Of a DNA stretch of 64,000 nt, positions 1-8,820 are shown piece after piece. Every line of letters starts with the position of its first letter. The first letter of the stretch is position 1. Made by a program: the position numbers and the translations under genes. Below the pieces are notes generated by a model. The model was not told the DNA's origin. It searched no databases and saw only the letters and a list, made by a program, of their open reading frames with translations. Origin of the DNA: Flavobacteriaceae bacterium (GTDB lineage: Bacteria > Bacteroidota > Bacteroidia > Flavobacteriales > Flavobacteriaceae); assembly GCA_029248185.1 (NCBI GenBank), contig JAQWJV010000010.1:18577-82576 (forward strand). The letters run 5' to 3'.

Positions 1-1611
1 AAAATCATAACGATATTGAATCGTATGTTGAAGTGAAGTTGAGAATTGCACAGGCTGTTGTCCTCCCAACCATGGTTCAGCAAAACTAAAACTGTAAGTA
101 CTGTAGAATTGACTGGCTTGAAGTCTTAGAGCTAGATTTTGGCCATCTCCCATGGGTAAGGGTTTGTATGCTTTTTTATCAAAAATATTTCGCATGGAAA
201 AGTTATTGAATGATAAACCCAGCGTTCCTATAAACCCTCCTTGACCGTAACCTCCTTGTAATTCGATCTGACTTGCCCCTGATTCTACCAAATCAAAACG
301 GACATCTATAGTTCCTGCATTTTGATCTACATTTTCCATCTGAGGATTGATTTGTTCTGCATCGAAAAAGCCTAATTGCCCTAATTCTCTTACTGTTCGA
401 ACTAATTTATCTTTGCTGTAAAGATCCCCTGGCTTGGCTCTCATTTCACGATAAATTACATGGTCGTTTGTTTTGGTATTTCCTTCAACCATAATTTTAT
501 TGAAATTAGCTAATTTTCCTTCTGTAATTCTAATTTCAAAATTAATGGTGTCATTTATGGCACTTACCTCAACAGCATTGATGTTGGAGAATAAATAACC
601 GTTGTTTTGATATAGGTTGGTGATATCATTACCATCGGGCTTTGAGGTGTCAGCAATACGTTTTTTGAGTAAAACACCATTGTAAACATCTCCTTTTTTT
701 AGGCCTAGAATTTGTTCAAGCACCGAATTGGAATAAACCGTATTTCCAATAAATTTAATATCGCCAAAATAATATTTATTTCCTTCTTCTACCGCTAGAT
801 TTAAATTAATGGCATTGGAGCCATCTTCACTTTGGATAATGGAATCAGATAGAACACGTGCGTCACGATATCCTTCTTCTTTATAAAAATCAACTAACTT
901 ACCCAGGTCTTCTTTGAAGTCTTTTTCAATGAACTTAGATTTCTTCCAAAAGCGTATTGATTTTTTATGTTTGGTATTTTTAAATTTACTCTGTAATTTT
1001 TTATCATTGAATATTTCATTCCCGTCAAAAACAATATCTTGAATTTTGACTCTAGGTCCTTTATCAATATTGACTACCATTTTGTAAGCATTTCCTTCAA
1101 CAGTATCTTTTATGGTGTTGAGTACAACTTTGGTGTTTAAAAAGCCTTCTTTTTTATATTTATTTTGGATGAAGTTTTTTGTATTGGTCAAGAAACTCTC
1201 AGAAAGTTTTTTTCCGACCGTTAGTTCTGTGTCAGAAAGAATAGATTCAATACGTCCTTTTTTTATCCCCTTGATTTTTACTTCAGATAGTGTAGTGAGT
1301 TCTTCGATTTCTATTTCAATGGTAATTTTTTTTCCAACAACTTTAGTAACATATAGATTGATGTCACTAAATAATTCTAACCCCCAAAGTTTATTTATCA
1401 AACCACTAATTTCCTCTCCGGGTACAGCTAATTCTTGCCCTTTTCTCAGTCCACTGTATGAAATTACCGTTTGCGCGTTGTAAGTTTCTAAGCCTGAAAC
1501 AAGAATAGAATCCAGGACATAGGTTCTTCCTTTTGTATAGTTTTCTGTCTGTGCCTGCATGTATCCTCCAAAGAAGACAAATAACCCTACAAATAAAAAT
1601 TTGTAACTCAT
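1..1611 (-). CDS. bamA: Outer membrane protein assembly factor BamA (3' part cut by window edge)
   Basis: The central Omp85 protein of the BAM complex, which folds beta-barrel proteins into the outer membrane. Translating the reverse strand from the ATG gives 537 residues with no stop. They comprise a signal peptide of about 20 residues ending at MQAQ, a run of POTRA-type repeats (segments such as GNEIFND, GNTVYSN and EGNTKTN), and the start of the barrel near residue 440 with alternating Gly and aromatic residues. The rest of the barrel lies outside the window. The start sits directly behind the uppS stop, so the gene is last in view of the nadK-DUF6089-uppS-bamA operon. Family assignment is firm; only completeness is unknown. 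Confidence 0.95.
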   Translation of the reverse strand, partial: MSYKFLFVGLFVFFGGYMQAQTENYTKGRTYVLDSILVSGLETYNAQTVISYSGLRKGQELAVPGEEISGLINKLWGLELFSDINLYVTKVVGKKITIEIEIEELTTLSEVKIKGIKKGRIESILSDTELTVGKKLSESFLTNTKNFIQNKYKKEGFLNTKVVLNTIKDTVEGNAYKMVVNIDKGPRVKIQDIVFDGNEIFNDKKLQSKFKNTKHKKSIRFWKKSKFIEKDFKEDLGKLVDFYKEEGYRDARVLSDSIIQSEDGSNAINLNLAVEEGNKYYFGDIKFIGNTVYSNSVLEQILGLKKGDVYNGVLLKKRIADTSKPDGNDITNLYQNNGYLFSNINAVEVSAINDTINFEIRITEGKLANFNKIMVEGNTKTNDHVIYREMRAKPGDLYSKDKLVRTVRELGQLGFFDAEQINPQMENVDQNAGTIDVRFDLVESGASQIELQGGYGQGGFIGTLGLSFNNFSMRNIFDKKAYKPLPMGDGQNLALRLQASQFYSTYSFSFAEPWLGGQQPVQFSTSLQHTIQYRYDF

Positions 1612-1612
1612 T

Positions 1613-2332
1613 TTATGATGTGAGTTGTTCGCTCGTTTTTCCAAATCGTCGTTCTCTTTTAGCGTAGTTTATTAATGCTTTGTTTAGGTCTTCTTTTGAA
1701 AAATCAGGCCATAATGTTGTTGTGAAATATAATTCGGCATAGGCTATGTGCCATAATAAAAAATTACTTAATCGATTTTCGCCACTGGTTCGTATTAACA
1801 AATCTACAGGGGGTAAATAATGGGAGTAAAGATGCTCATTAATAGTGGACTGGTCAACTTTTTCAGGAGAAATTATACTATTTTTAACTTTATTCGCAAT
1901 GGTTTTCATCGCTTGAGTTAATTCTTCTTTTGCCCCATAGTTGAGTGCAAGCGTAAGAATCAGGCCTGTGTTATTTTTTGTTTTATCAATGACATAGTTC
2001 AGTTCTTCACTGACTAAAGCAGGAAGCCCACTGGTATCACCAATTGATTTTAACTGGATGTTGTTTTTTATCAATCGATTAAATTCCTTTTTTAAGGAAC
2101 TAAGAAGAAGACGCATCAAAACACTTACTTCTTCTTCTGGACGACTCCAATTTTCAGTGGAGAAAGTGAAAAGAGTCAAAAATTTGATTTCTTTTCGGGC
2201 TGCTTCTTCAATCACTTCTCTGACTGCTGACGCCCCTTTTTTATGACCCATTACGCGCTGTTTCCCTCTTTGGTTGGCCCAACGACCATTTCCATCCATA
2301 ATGATAGCGACATGTTTTGGTAATTTGTTCAT
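1613..2332 (-). CDS. uppS: Isoprenyl transferase (undecaprenyl diphosphate synthase)
   Basis: Cis-prenyltransferase that condenses isopentenyl diphosphate onto farnesyl diphosphate to make the undecaprenyl carrier lipid for peptidoglycan and glycan export. The 239-residue length is typical. The substrate-binding motif MDGNGRWA lies at residues 12-19 with catalytic Asp13. The STENW motif and the C-terminal RTSGE and RRFG motifs are also present. It begins one base after the DUF6089 gene ends and runs straight into bamA, which suggests co-transcription of envelope-building genes. Confidence 0.97.
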   Translation of the reverse strand: MNKLPKHVAIIMDGNGRWANQRGKQRVMGHKKGASAVREVIEEAARKEIKFLTLFTFSTENWSRPEEEVSVLMRLLLSSLKKEFNRLIKNNIQLKSIGDTSGLPALVSEELNYVIDKTKNNTGLILTLALNYGAKEELTQAMKTIANKVKNSIISPEKVDQSTINEHLYSHYLPPVDLLIRTSGENRLSNFLLWHIAYAELYFTTTLWPDFSKEDLNKALINYAKRERRFGKTSEQLTS

Positions 2333-3055
2333 TTAATCTTTACAATAACATGGAAGATCGCCAAAGGTAAATGAAAATGTCAAACCCGTAAAAATATACC
2401 AGTCATTATTCATAATATTCCCAAATTTATACTCTTGTATATCTGCAAATTCGTTTTCTGGATTACTTCCATCTAGATTGTCAGTTAAGGTATAACGCGC
2501 TCCCATTTCAAGTGCAATTACAAAAATAGGGTTTGGATTTATTTTAAACCCCAAAATTAGTGGAAAAGCTATTTTTTCATCCGAACCATAATTGTTGTAG
2601 GTAGGGGGATCAAATGGGCCGTTTGGTGTGAGGTAGAACTGCTCGTATCTAAAATAACTGACTCCATAAAAAATATAGGGAGTAAAGCCTAAGGTTTCGT
2701 CATGCAAATTAAATTCAAAGAAATTAATTTCTATGCCTACCATTGCTTCTTGTATGTTATTACTAAGCTTGTATGATCTTCTAAAGCGATTTAAGTCACG
2801 ATTTCTAAATTCATTTTCTTCCAATTTCGAAAAAGTAAAGCCAGCGCGAAGTGAAAAACGATCGGTAGTATTCCATTTGTAAACCAATCCAAGTGCGGGC
2901 GAATTTGGATGGATGTATTTATCCGTTCCAATATCTCCAATATAATTACTGGATCCAATAAATGCTCCTATTTCATGAAATTGACCTCTTGCATTCACTA
3001 TAAAAAAATAGGCAAATGCGGTAAAAATGAGTCTTTGTATTTTGAACTGAATCAT
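2333..3055 (-). CDS. DUF6089 family outer membrane beta-barrel protein
   Basis: A 240-residue exported protein. An N-terminal signal peptide ends near residue 24 (VNARG). The mature part is rich in alternating aromatic strands and has the opening FHEIGAFIGSSNYIGD that I associate with DUF6089 proteins of Bacteroidota, predicted small barrels. The end, FTFGDLPCYCKD, carries a Cys-x-Cys. No enzymatic motif is visible. Its constant place between nadK and uppS-bamA hints at a role in outer membrane or lipid-carrier biology, but the function is unknown (inference). Confidence 0.85.
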   Translation of the reverse strand: MIQFKIQRLIFTAFAYFFIVNARGQFHEIGAFIGSSNYIGDIGTDKYIHPNSPALGLVYKWNTTDRFSLRAGFTFSKLEENEFRNRDLNRFRRSYKLSNNIQEAMVGIEINFFEFNLHDETLGFTPYIFYGVSYFRYEQFYLTPNGPFDPPTYNNYGSDEKIAFPLILGFKINPNPIFVIALEMGARYTLTDNLDGSNPENEFADIQEYKFGNIMNNDWYIFTGLTFSFTFGDLPCYCKD

Positions 3056-3108
3056 GAATCTATATTCACAAGAATTACTTGCACTATATAAACCTTAAAA
3101 CCCCTTTT

Positions 3109-3990
3109 TTATTGTGTGTTTCGTGAGTCTTGCCCCCAAAAAAGTTTTTCTCGAAGCGTGTCAAAAAAGAAGGCTCCTTCCAACTGAACAGTTCGAATGG
3201 AAAAAGCAGCTTTTTTCAAATAAATATCATTTCCATTTTCAAGGGTTAATATCCTTGAGTCTAGGGATAATAAATGGTTTTTATCTCGACCGTTAACCGA
3301 GAGTTTAATTGTAGTAGAATCTGGAACAATTAAAGGGCGCATGTTTATGTTGTGAGGCGCTATAGGATTTAAAATTAAACATGCGGAATTGGGTGATACG
3401 ATAGGGCCACCGCTACTCAATGAATAGCCCGTTGAACCTGTTGGTGTTGAAATGATAAGTCCGTCAGCCCAATAGGTTGTCAAGTGTTTACCGTCTAATT
3501 CTGCTTCGATACTGAGCATAGAGGTCGTATTTTTTCTATTGATACTTACTTCATTTAAGGCAAACCCAATTTCTTCCAAAGCACTGACTGGATTTTTGGT
3601 GTTGACTTCCAGCAAAGAACGTTCAATAAAAGTGTATTTTTCTTTAAAAAATAAATCTAGACCTTCGGCTAATACATCTCGGTGGAGCGAGGTTAAAAAA
3701 CCCAAGCGACCTGTATTAATTCCAAATATGGGAATTTGAGAATCTCGAACTACAGTTATTGAGCGCAAGAGGGTTCCATCGCCACCTATTGAAAAGAGAA
3801 AGTCAATATTGGATTCAAGGATTTCATCATCACTGAAATAAGCATATTGGTCTTGCTCGTTCCCTAAATATTTCTTTAATCGATCGACTAAGGTAATGTT
3901 GTGTTGATGGGATTCCAGATATTCAATTACCGTTTTGATGTAGGCGAGTGTTTCTGGAGAAAAAAATACGCTATAGATCGCTATGTTCAT
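3109..3990 (-). CDS. nadK: NAD kinase
   Basis: Cytosolic enzyme that phosphorylates NAD to NADP. The 293-residue product has the GGDGT motif at residues 69-73 with the catalytic Asp, the NE/N motif (ALNEVSINR) and the glycine-rich SSGGPIVSP segment that binds the nucleotide. It is the first gene of the minus-strand operon that continues through the DUF6089 gene, uppS and bamA. It is divergent from pdxJ, with about 136 bases between the two starts. In relatives I recall a CBS-domain gene between pdxJ and nadK; none is present here. Confidence 0.97.
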   Translation of the reverse strand: MNIAIYSVFFSPETLAYIKTVIEYLESHQHNITLVDRLKKYLGNEQDQYAYFSDDEILESNIDFLFSIGGDGTLLRSITVVRDSQIPIFGINTGRLGFLTSLHRDVLAEGLDLFFKEKYTFIERSLLEVNTKNPVSALEEIGFALNEVSINRKNTTSMLSIEAELDGKHLTTYWADGLIISTPTGSTGYSLSSGGPIVSPNSACLILNPIAPHNINMRPLIVPDSTTIKLSVNGRDKNHLLSLDSRILTLENGNDIYLKKAAFSIRTVQLEGAFFFDTLREKLFWGQDSRNTQ

Positions 3991-4107
3991 AACTGATTTA
4001 CTTCATGTAAAGGTACAAAAGTTGAAAGAATCAAGCGTGTCATGTTTAAAAACTGTTAAAGCCTATAAATAAATCTTATTTTTCTTCAGAGTCCTCTCGG
4101 AAGCCCT

Positions 4108-4115
4108 TATTTTTG
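4108..4115 (+). promoter_or_regulatory. Predicted -7 promoter element for pdxJ
   Basis: TATTTTTG matches the Bacteroidota -7 consensus TAnnTTTG and lies 11 bases before the pdxJ ATG, implying a very short leader. No clear -33 TTG is placed at the usual distance, so this is a sequence match only. Confidence 0.5.
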
Positions 4116-4126
4116 TTAAAAAAATA

Positions 4127-4843
4127 ATGACTTCATTAAGCGTCAACATTAATAAAGTAGCAACACTTCGCAATGCACGTGGAGGAAATGTGCCTAATTT
4201 ATTAAAAGTCACCGAAGATTTACAGCGATTCGGAGCACAGGGAATTACTATTCATCCTCGTCCTGATCAAAGACATATTCGTTATGAAGATGCCTATGCT
4301 CTTCCAGATGTGGTAACGACAGAATTTAATATTGAAGGAAATCCTATTCCAGAATTTGTTGAAATGGTGTTGCAAATTAAACCTGACCAAGTTACTCTCG
4401 TCCCCGATGGTAATGATGTTTTGACCTCCAATGCAGGATGGGATACCGTAAAAAACCAAGCGTTTTTGACTCCCATTATAAAGGCATTTCAAGAGGCTGG
4501 AATTCGAACGTCTATTTTTGTAGATCCAATTATAGGTATGGTTGAAGGAGCTTTGGATACGGGCACCGATCGAATTGAACTTTACACGGAGTCATTTGCT
4601 TCAGGCTATGAATCAGATCCAGATAAGGCTATCGCTCCCTATGTTGCTGCTGCGATCAGAGCAAATGAAATTGGATTAGGAATTAACGCAGGGCATGACC
4701 TTAGCTTAGATAACATTGCTTTTTTTGCTAAAAACATTCCTGGACTCCTCGAAGTATCTATTGGCCACGCTTTAATTTGTGAGAGTCTTTATTTAGGTTT
4801 TGAAAATGTTATTCCTATGTACCTTCAACGATTATCCCATTGA
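4127..4843 (+). CDS. pdxJ: Pyridoxine 5'-phosphate synthase
   Basis: Closes the pyridine ring from 1-deoxyxylulose 5-phosphate and 3-amino-2-oxopropyl phosphate to form pyridoxine 5'-phosphate (DXP-dependent vitamin B6 pathway). The 238-residue TIM barrel shows the family start LSVNINKVATLRNARGG, the phosphate/substrate segment HPRPDQRHI and the C-terminal GHALICESL. Its stop overlaps the TTG start of the following hydrolase gene (TTGA), so the two are probably translated together. Confidence 0.97.
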   Translation: MTSLSVNINKVATLRNARGGNVPNLLKVTEDLQRFGAQGITIHPRPDQRHIRYEDAYALPDVVTTEFNIEGNPIPEFVEMVLQIKPDQVTLVPDGNDVLTSNAGWDTVKNQAFLTPIIKAFQEAGIRTSIFVDPIIGMVEGALDTGTDRIELYTESFASGYESDPDKAIAPYVAAAIRANEIGLGINAGHDLSLDNIAFFAKNIPGLLEVSIGHALICESLYLGFENVIPMYLQRLSH

Positions 4844-5616
4844 GTATTTTACACAGTAACATTATTGGAGAAGAGGGAAAAGATTTAATCATTCTCCATG
4901 GGTTCTTGGGTATGGGCGATAATTGGAAAACGCATGCCAAGCAATGGGCGCTTTTAGGTTATCGCGTCCATTTGATTGATCAACGAAATCACGGAAGAAG
5001 TTTTTGGAGTTCCATTTTTAATTATGCTACCCTAGCACAGGATGTTGTGGATTATTGTATTGAGCATCAATTAGATAAAATTTGGGTCTTGGGGCATTCC
5101 ATGGGAGGAAAAACCCTGATGCATCTTGCGTGTGAATTTCCTCAGTATATTCATGCTTTTGTTGTGGCGGATATTGCTCCGAAAACCTATAACCCACACC
5201 ATCAAATGATTTTAAATGGATTAAGTCATCTCGATTTTAATCAAATTAAGACTCGTGGTGATGCAGATAATGCTTTGGCTGCTTATGTCAAAGACTCAGG
5301 GACCCGGATGTTTTTATTGAAAAACTTATACTGGGAGAGCCAGGGAAAGTTGGGTCTTCGATTAAATATTGATGTTTTAAAAAATGTCAATGAAGCAATA
5401 GGGCAAGGTTTATTTGCTGATGCTCGTTCCACACACCCTTGTCTTTTTATCAAAGGGGAGAAATCAGATTATATTTTGGAAAATGACACTCCAATTATTA
5501 AGCATCATTTCCCTAATGCAGAACAAATGACAGTCCCTAATGCAGGACATTGGTTGCATGCTGAAAATCCCACTTTCTTTTTTAAAGCGGTGACCGACTG
5601 GTTACAAAAACTGTGA
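4840..5616 (+). CDS. Alpha/beta-fold hydrolase (YbfF-like esterase)
   Basis: Serine hydrolase of 258 residues with the oxyanion segment HGFLGMGDNW at 20-29, the nucleophile elbow GHSMGG with Ser88, and the C-terminal His in NAGHWLH. The fold is typical of YbfF-type acyl esterases, but the substrate cannot be read from sequence. The start is TTG: it overlaps the pdxJ stop, and the next in-frame ATG falls past the oxyanion segment and would remove the first strand. Tight coupling to pdxJ suggests co-expression, not necessarily a shared pathway. Confidence 0.9.
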   Translation: MSILHSNIIGEEGKDLIILHGFLGMGDNWKTHAKQWALLGYRVHLIDQRNHGRSFWSSIFNYATLAQDVVDYCIEHQLDKIWVLGHSMGGKTLMHLACEFPQYIHAFVVADIAPKTYNPHHQMILNGLSHLDFNQIKTRGDADNALAAYVKDSGTRMFLLKNLYWESQGKLGLRLNIDVLKNVNEAIGQGLFADARSTHPCLFIKGEKSDYILENDTPIIKHHFPNAEQMTVPNAGHWLHAENPTFFFKAVTDWLQKL

Positions 5617-5683
5617 AATCATAACATTTTTCTTTTAAAACGTGATATTTAGTGTAAGATTCGGTGTTCCGATTCACTTATCC

Positions 5684-5691
5684 TATTTTTG
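5684..5691 (+). promoter_or_regulatory. Predicted -7 promoter element before the GNAT pseudogene / aspartate kinase
   Basis: TATTTTTG matches TAnnTTTG and sits 17 bases before the ATG at 5709. It would now drive the broken acetyltransferase gene and the aspartate kinase behind it. Confidence 0.5.
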
Positions 5692-5708
5692 TACCGAAAT
5701 TTATAAAA

Positions 5709-6190
5709 ATGAAAGCGATCATAAGACCTTCCGTCATTTCAGACAGCGCAGCTATTTTAGCCTTGATTAAAGAATTAGCGCTCTTCGAGAAAGAACCTGA
5801 AAGTGTAAAGTTGACGGAATAAGAATAAAAAAATATGGTTTTGTAACTTCTCCTTTATTTGAATGCTTAGTTGCTGAGATACAAAATGAAATAATAGGAA
5901 TGGCTTTGTTTTATCCACGATTTTCAACTTGGAAAGGACCTACTTTTCATTTGGAAGATTTGATAGTTTCAGAAAAACACAAAGGAAAGGGCTATGGCAC
6001 ACAATTGTATACGGCTTTTATCCGTCATGCTCATAATGCAGGCGTTCAGCGTATTGAATGGAATGTTTTAGATTGGAACACCCCAGCCGTTCATTTTTAT
6101 GAGAAGAGTGGAGCCCGTGTTTTACAAGATTGGAATACTGTTCAAATGGATTCACAGGCAATGAAAAATTATTTGACAAAAAAAAATTAA
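5709..6190 (+). pseudogene. GNAT N-acetyltransferase, broken by one frameshift
   Basis: Two reading frames together make one GNAT acetyltransferase of the spermidine/thialysine acetyltransferase type. The first, from the ATG at 5709, reads a classic N-terminus (IRPSVISDSAAILALIKELA, then FEKEPESVKLTE) and hits TAA at 5820-5822. The second resumes two bases on, with RIKKYGFVTSPLFECLV from 5822, and continues through the acetyl-CoA motif GKGYGTQLYTAF to a stop at 6190. Normal relatives carry a few residues at the junction, so a 4-base loss or equivalent is likely. The second frame has an internal ATG at 5900, but a 96-residue product from there would lack the N-terminal half. It may be a true pseudogene or an assembly error. 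Confidence 0.85.
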
Positions 6191-6193
6191 TTC

Positions 6194-7450
6194 ATGAAAG
6201 TATTTAAATTTGGAGGAGCTTCAGTAAAAGATGCAGCTGGGGTTAAAAATTTAGTAAGCGTATTAAAAAAGGTAGGTCATGAAGAAACCTTAGTGGTGGT
6301 TTCAGCCATGGGGAAAAGCACGAATGCTCTTGAAGAAATTATTCAACAGTATTTTGAGGATAAATCTAAAACACCAGCCAGTCTTTTGCCTTTAAAAAAA
6401 TATCACCTTGAGATCATAAACGATTTGTTTCAAGATGAAAAAGCAGCAATTGTTTCCTTAATACACGAATTGTTTGATGAATTACAGACTTTTTTAAAAA
6501 GGAATAAATCTCCAGATTACAGCTATGTTTATGATCAAGTGGTCAGTTTTGGAGAGCTTTTATCAACCAAAATCATTCATTGTTTCCTAATTCATGAAGG
6601 GATGGATAGTTTTTGGTTAGATGCTAGAAACTGCATTAAAACAGACGATTATTATCGAGCGGCAAACTTAAACTGGGAACTAACTCAAACCAATATTCAA
6701 ACACAAGCAGGAAATCGTTCCTTATTGATTACTCAAGGTTTTATTGGAAGTAATTCGAACAATTTCACCACGACCTTAGGACGCGAAGGTTCAGATTACA
6801 GTGCAGCTATCTTTGGCTATGCTTTGAACGCTAGCTCAGTTACAATATGGAAAGATGTGCCTGGGGTCTTAAATGCTGATCCAAGAGAGTTTCAAAACAC
6901 CCAATTACTCCATCAAATTTCATATCGTGAGGCTATTGAATTGGCTTTTTATGGTGCCTCAGTGATTCATCCAAAAACCTTACAACCCTTGCAGCGTAAA
7001 GAGATTCCTTTGTTTGTGAAATCTTTTGAAAACCCTTTGGAAGCTGGAACCTCTGTTTCAAAAGGAAAAACCTTAGAACCCCATATTCCTTGCTACATAG
7101 TTAAAAAAGACCAGGTTTTAATTCGCTTATCTTCTATCGATTTTTCATTTATTGTTGAAGAAAATATCAGCTATATTTTTGGTTTACTCCACGAATATCA
7201 AATGCCTGTAGAGTTGATTCAAAATTCTGCAATTAGTTTTTCTGTATGCGTGAACAATAAGTACAATAGATTGGAAGAATTAGTTTTAGTGCTTCGTTCG
7301 AGATTTAATGTTGAAGTTACTGAGGGAGTTGATTTATTTACCATCCGTCATTTTGATAGTAAGGCCTCACAGTTTATTAACCAAAAAGGCAAGCAAATTT
7401 TATTGGAACAGCGAACGAGTGAGACGGCTCAATTTGTTATTCAATACTAA
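6194..7450 (+). CDS. Aspartate kinase (monofunctional)
   Basis: Phosphorylates aspartate, the first step toward lysine, threonine, methionine and diaminopimelate. The 418-residue protein starts with the kinase signature KFGGASV (residues 4-10) and has GREGSDYSAA and WKDVPGV in the catalytic domain. About 120 C-terminal residues fit ACT-like regulatory domains. No homoserine dehydrogenase domain is attached. It begins three bases after the broken GNAT gene. Its TAA abuts the convergent arsC-like stop (TAATTA), leaving no room for a separate terminator. Which isozyme (lysC or thrA type) cannot be decided. Confidence 0.93.
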   Translation: MKVFKFGGASVKDAAGVKNLVSVLKKVGHEETLVVVSAMGKSTNALEEIIQQYFEDKSKTPASLLPLKKYHLEIINDLFQDEKAAIVSLIHELFDELQTFLKRNKSPDYSYVYDQVVSFGELLSTKIIHCFLIHEGMDSFWLDARNCIKTDDYYRAANLNWELTQTNIQTQAGNRSLLITQGFIGSNSNNFTTTLGREGSDYSAAIFGYALNASSVTIWKDVPGVLNADPREFQNTQLLHQISYREAIELAFYGASVIHPKTLQPLQRKEIPLFVKSFENPLEAGTSVSKGKTLEPHIPCYIVKKDQVLIRLSSIDFSFIVEENISYIFGLLHEYQMPVELIQNSAISFSVCVNNKYNRLEELVLVLRSRFNVEVTEGVDLFTIRHFDSKASQFINQKGKQILLEQRTSETAQFVIQY

Positions 7451-7882
7451 TTATTGTGCCAAGTTTACTTTAACAAAGTCGTTGCAGAAGAGTTTAATTT
7501 CTTCTCGCGTTGCTCTGAAAGCATTTTTAATCGCTTCATCCGTTCCTTTTAATTTGGAAGGGTCGGAAAAGTTATGATGAATCCGCACAGCATTTTTTGA
7601 TGGAATAAAGGGACAATTCTCTGCAGCATGATCACAAACCGTGATAATGAAATCAAAATCAATACTTTGGTATTCGTCCACTAGATTTGAAGTATGATGA
7701 CTGATGTCAATTCCCTCCTCGGCCATTGTTGCAATTGCTTTGGGATTTACGCCATGGGTTTCTATTCCTGCGGAATAAATATTGGCTGTATTTCCAGTAA
7801 AATAGGAGAACCAACCATGAGCCATTTGACTTCTGCAAGAATTTCCTGTGCAGAGTAGTAAGATATTTTTTATTGAATTCAT
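7451..7882 (-). CDS. arsC: Thioredoxin-type arsenate reductase / low-molecular-weight phosphatase family
   Basis: A 143-residue protein of the LMW-PTP fold with the P-loop CTGNSCRS (Cys11, Arg17). Cys83 and Cys90 in VCDHAAENCP match the redox triad of the thioredoxin-coupled arsenate reductases (Cys10/82/89 in the staphylococcal enzyme). A DPSK segment supplies the general-acid Asp. Arsenate-to-arsenite reduction is therefore the likely activity. No arsR, arsB/acr3 or other arsenic gene is nearby. It overlaps the preceding dehydrogenase gene by 4 bases, so it may be a housekeeping detoxification gene. Confidence 0.85.
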   Translation of the reverse strand: MNSIKNILLLCTGNSCRSQMAHGWFSYFTGNTANIYSAGIETHGVNPKAIATMAEEGIDISHHTSNLVDEYQSIDFDFIITVCDHAAENCPFIPSKNAVRIHHNFSDPSKLKGTDEAIKNAFRATREEIKLFCNDFVKVNLAQ

Positions 7883-8820
7883 AAGGCTTTGATTTTATTT
7901 ACAATGGTTTGTGCTAATTTTTGATGACTCTCTACTGTCCAACCTCCTACATGGGGGCTCAGGATAACATTTTCGGCTGAAAGTAAATACTCTAAGGGTT
8001 TAGGTAGATTTTTGGCATCAAAAATAGATCGAAAGGAAGCCGGTTCATATTCTAAAACATCCAGTCCTGCACCGAGGATTTTTCCAGACTGAAGTCCTTC
8101 TACTAAATCTTTTGTGACCACAGCTTTTCCTCTTGCGGTATTGAGAAACCAGAAGGGATGTTTCATTCTATTAATAAAAGCTTGATCAATCATTTTTTCG
8201 GTAAGGGGAGTTTGTGGAATATGTAGGCTGACTATCTGTGCTTGTTTTTGAAGGGTTTTAAGATCTACTTGAGTAGCATTTTCATCATCGACATTGGGCA
8301 AAATGTCATGACAAAGAATGCGTACATTAAAGCCTTTTAATTTTTGAGCTAAGTTTTTTCCTGTATTTCCGTAACCTATTATACCAACCGTTTTATTTTC
8401 TAATTCAAAGCCGCGGTGTGCTTCTCTAAGCCATTTGCCCTTTTGAATGCTTTGATGCCCCGAACGGAGTTTGTTCATGAGTCCCAACAGTAGACCCACT
8501 GTATGTTCTCCAACGGCATTTCGATTTCCTTCAGGGGCTGCTATAAGATGAATGTTTTTTGAGTGTGCGTATTCTTGATCAATGTTTTCTAAACCCGCTC
8601 CCACACGAGCAATAAAGCGAAGCTTGTGTGCGGCATCAATAAAACTTTTATCAATCGGAAAACGACTACGGATAACAATTCCCTCGTATTGATCTACATT
8701 CTTTAAGATTGTTGTTAAAGGCGTTTTATAGGCTAAAATATTTTCATATTTCAAAGCTTCTAATCCTTTTAACAAAGAGGGATGATTCTCATCAACATGT
8801 AAAATTTTGGGAGTGTACAT
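7879..8820 (-). CDS. D-2-hydroxyacid dehydrogenase (SerA-like)
   Basis: NAD-dependent D-isomer hydroxyacid dehydrogenase of 313 residues. The Rossmann motif GxGxxG is at 149-154 within VGIIGYGNTGK. The catalytic residues Arg230 (TARGK), Glu259 (EYEP) and His290 (SPHVGG) are all present. There is no C-terminal ACT domain, so it is shorter than a classical phosphoglycerate dehydrogenase. Substrate could be 3-phosphoglycerate or another 2-hydroxyacid. It ends in a 4-base overlap with the arsC-like gene and abuts mgtE upstream, so it lies in a minus-strand gene string. Confidence 0.9.
   Translation of the reverse strand: MYTPKILHVDENHPSLLKGLEALKYENILAYKTPLTTILKNVDQYEGIVIRSRFPIDKSFIDAAHKLRFIARVGAGLENIDQEYAHSKNIHLIAAPEGNRNAVGEHTVGLLLGLMNKLRSGHQSIQKGKWLREAHRGFELENKTVGIIGYGNTGKNLAQKLKGFNVRILCHDILPNVDDENATQVDLKTLQKQAQIVSLHIPQTPLTEKMIDQAFINRMKHPFWFLNTARGKAVVTKDLVEGLQSGKILGAGLDVLEYEPASFRSIFDAKNLPKPLEYLLSAENVILSPHVGGWTVESHQKLAQTIVNKIKAL

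Noticed and set aside
5814..5835. Programmed frameshift at the A-run in the GNAT gene
   Set aside because: The zero-frame stop at 5820 precedes the A-run at 5827-5833, and no stimulatory structure is seen, so the break is better explained as a mutation or error.
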